Shown piece by piece: positions 6,349 to 6,539 of a DNA stretch of 6,539 bases. A program made the translations under genes and the position numbers. The DNA comes from Alphaproteobacteria bacterium (GTDB lineage Bacteria > Pseudomonadota > Alphaproteobacteria > Puniceispirillales > Puniceispirillaceae): the NCBI GenBank assembly GCA_011524805.1, contig WTJO01000003.1:1-6539 (forward strand), given 5' to 3'. The notes under the pieces are model-generated. The model was not told the origin of the DNA, made no database searches, and was given only the letters and a program-made list of their open reading frames with translations. Position 1 is the stretch's first letter. Each line of letters opens with the position of its first letter.

Positions 6349-6534
6349 CTAGAACCGGTCTTTGACTTTCAGCACCTGTTTACCACCATACATACCTGTC
6401 TTCAGGTCGATATGATGTGGGCGATGCAACTCGCCTGTTACCTTGTCTTCAACAAAAGCATCACTCTTCAGCGAGTCATGTGCGCGGCGCATATTCCGCT
6501 TAGACTTGCTGATTTTACTCTTTGGTACAGCCAT
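6349..6534 (-). CDS. rpmF: 50S ribosomal protein L32 (bL32)
   Basis: This is the small basic large-subunit ribosomal protein bL32, complete at 61 residues. It opens with MAVPKSKISKSKRNMRRAHD and carries ELHRPHHIDLKTGMYGGKQVL, the usual alphaproteobacterial pattern. It has no cysteines, so it is the form without a zinc ribbon. Only 5 bases precede the ATG within the window, so its ribosome site and promoter cannot be judged. In many bacteria rpmF is followed by plsX and fabH; here hspQ follows instead. It ends in TAG. Confidence 0.97.
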   Translation of the reverse strand: MAVPKSKISKSKRNMRRAHDSLKSDAFVEDKVTGELHRPHHIDLKTGMYGGKQVLKVKDRF

Positions 6535-6539
6535 GTTAA

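Noticed and set aside
1..6539. Mobile elements, CRISPR arrays, tRNA or rRNA genes, toxin-antitoxin or phage genes
   Set aside because: I saw no direct-repeat arrays, transposase motifs, cloverleaf RNA or such proteins on either strand; the window is housekeeping in nature.

Overview
The window holds eight protein genes, all on the minus strand. They read from right to left as rpmF, hspQ, an Rrf2-family regulator, sufB, sufC, sufD, sufS and sufT. The protein sequences point to an alphaproteobacterium: the L32 and HspQ sequences are of alphaproteobacterial type, and the layout is regulator-sufBCDS-sufT. The moderate base composition would suit a marine lineage such as SAR116, but that is a guess from general impression and not a placement.

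Right part (5963-6534): rpmF (ribosomal protein L32) is followed after 32 bases by hspQ, a small heat-shock and protease-adaptor type protein. rpmF begins 5 bases from the window edge, so its promoter lies outside.

Middle (5704-5962): this is the only long stretch without a gene. It carries the suf control region. Reading with transcription there is a candidate sigma70 promoter, then a perfect 6-1-6 palindrome matching the core of the IscR type-1 operator, then two bases later a 19-base Fur-like box that agrees with the E. coli consensus at 15 of 19 positions. Upstream of the promoter are inverted repeats that may end hspQ transcripts.

Left part (63-5703): this is a tightly packed iron-sulfur cluster assembly operon. 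The regulator is expected to sense cluster status through three cysteines. SufB, SufC and SufD form the scaffold ATPase complex, SufS supplies sulfur from cysteine, and SufT is a DUF59 accessory protein for cluster maturation. Gaps between genes are 3, 17, 23 and 23 bases, and sufC and sufD overlap by 11 bases. After sufT there is a 43-base stem-loop, then a Shine-Dalgarno-like AAGGA placed as if another gene starts exactly at the left edge.

The core is a well-known system and I see no new enzyme system. The parts worth a second look are the back-to-back Fe-S and iron operators, the intercistronic stem-loop with a predicted next gene, the strong preference for CTAG stop contexts, and a few substitutions in SufS and the regulator.
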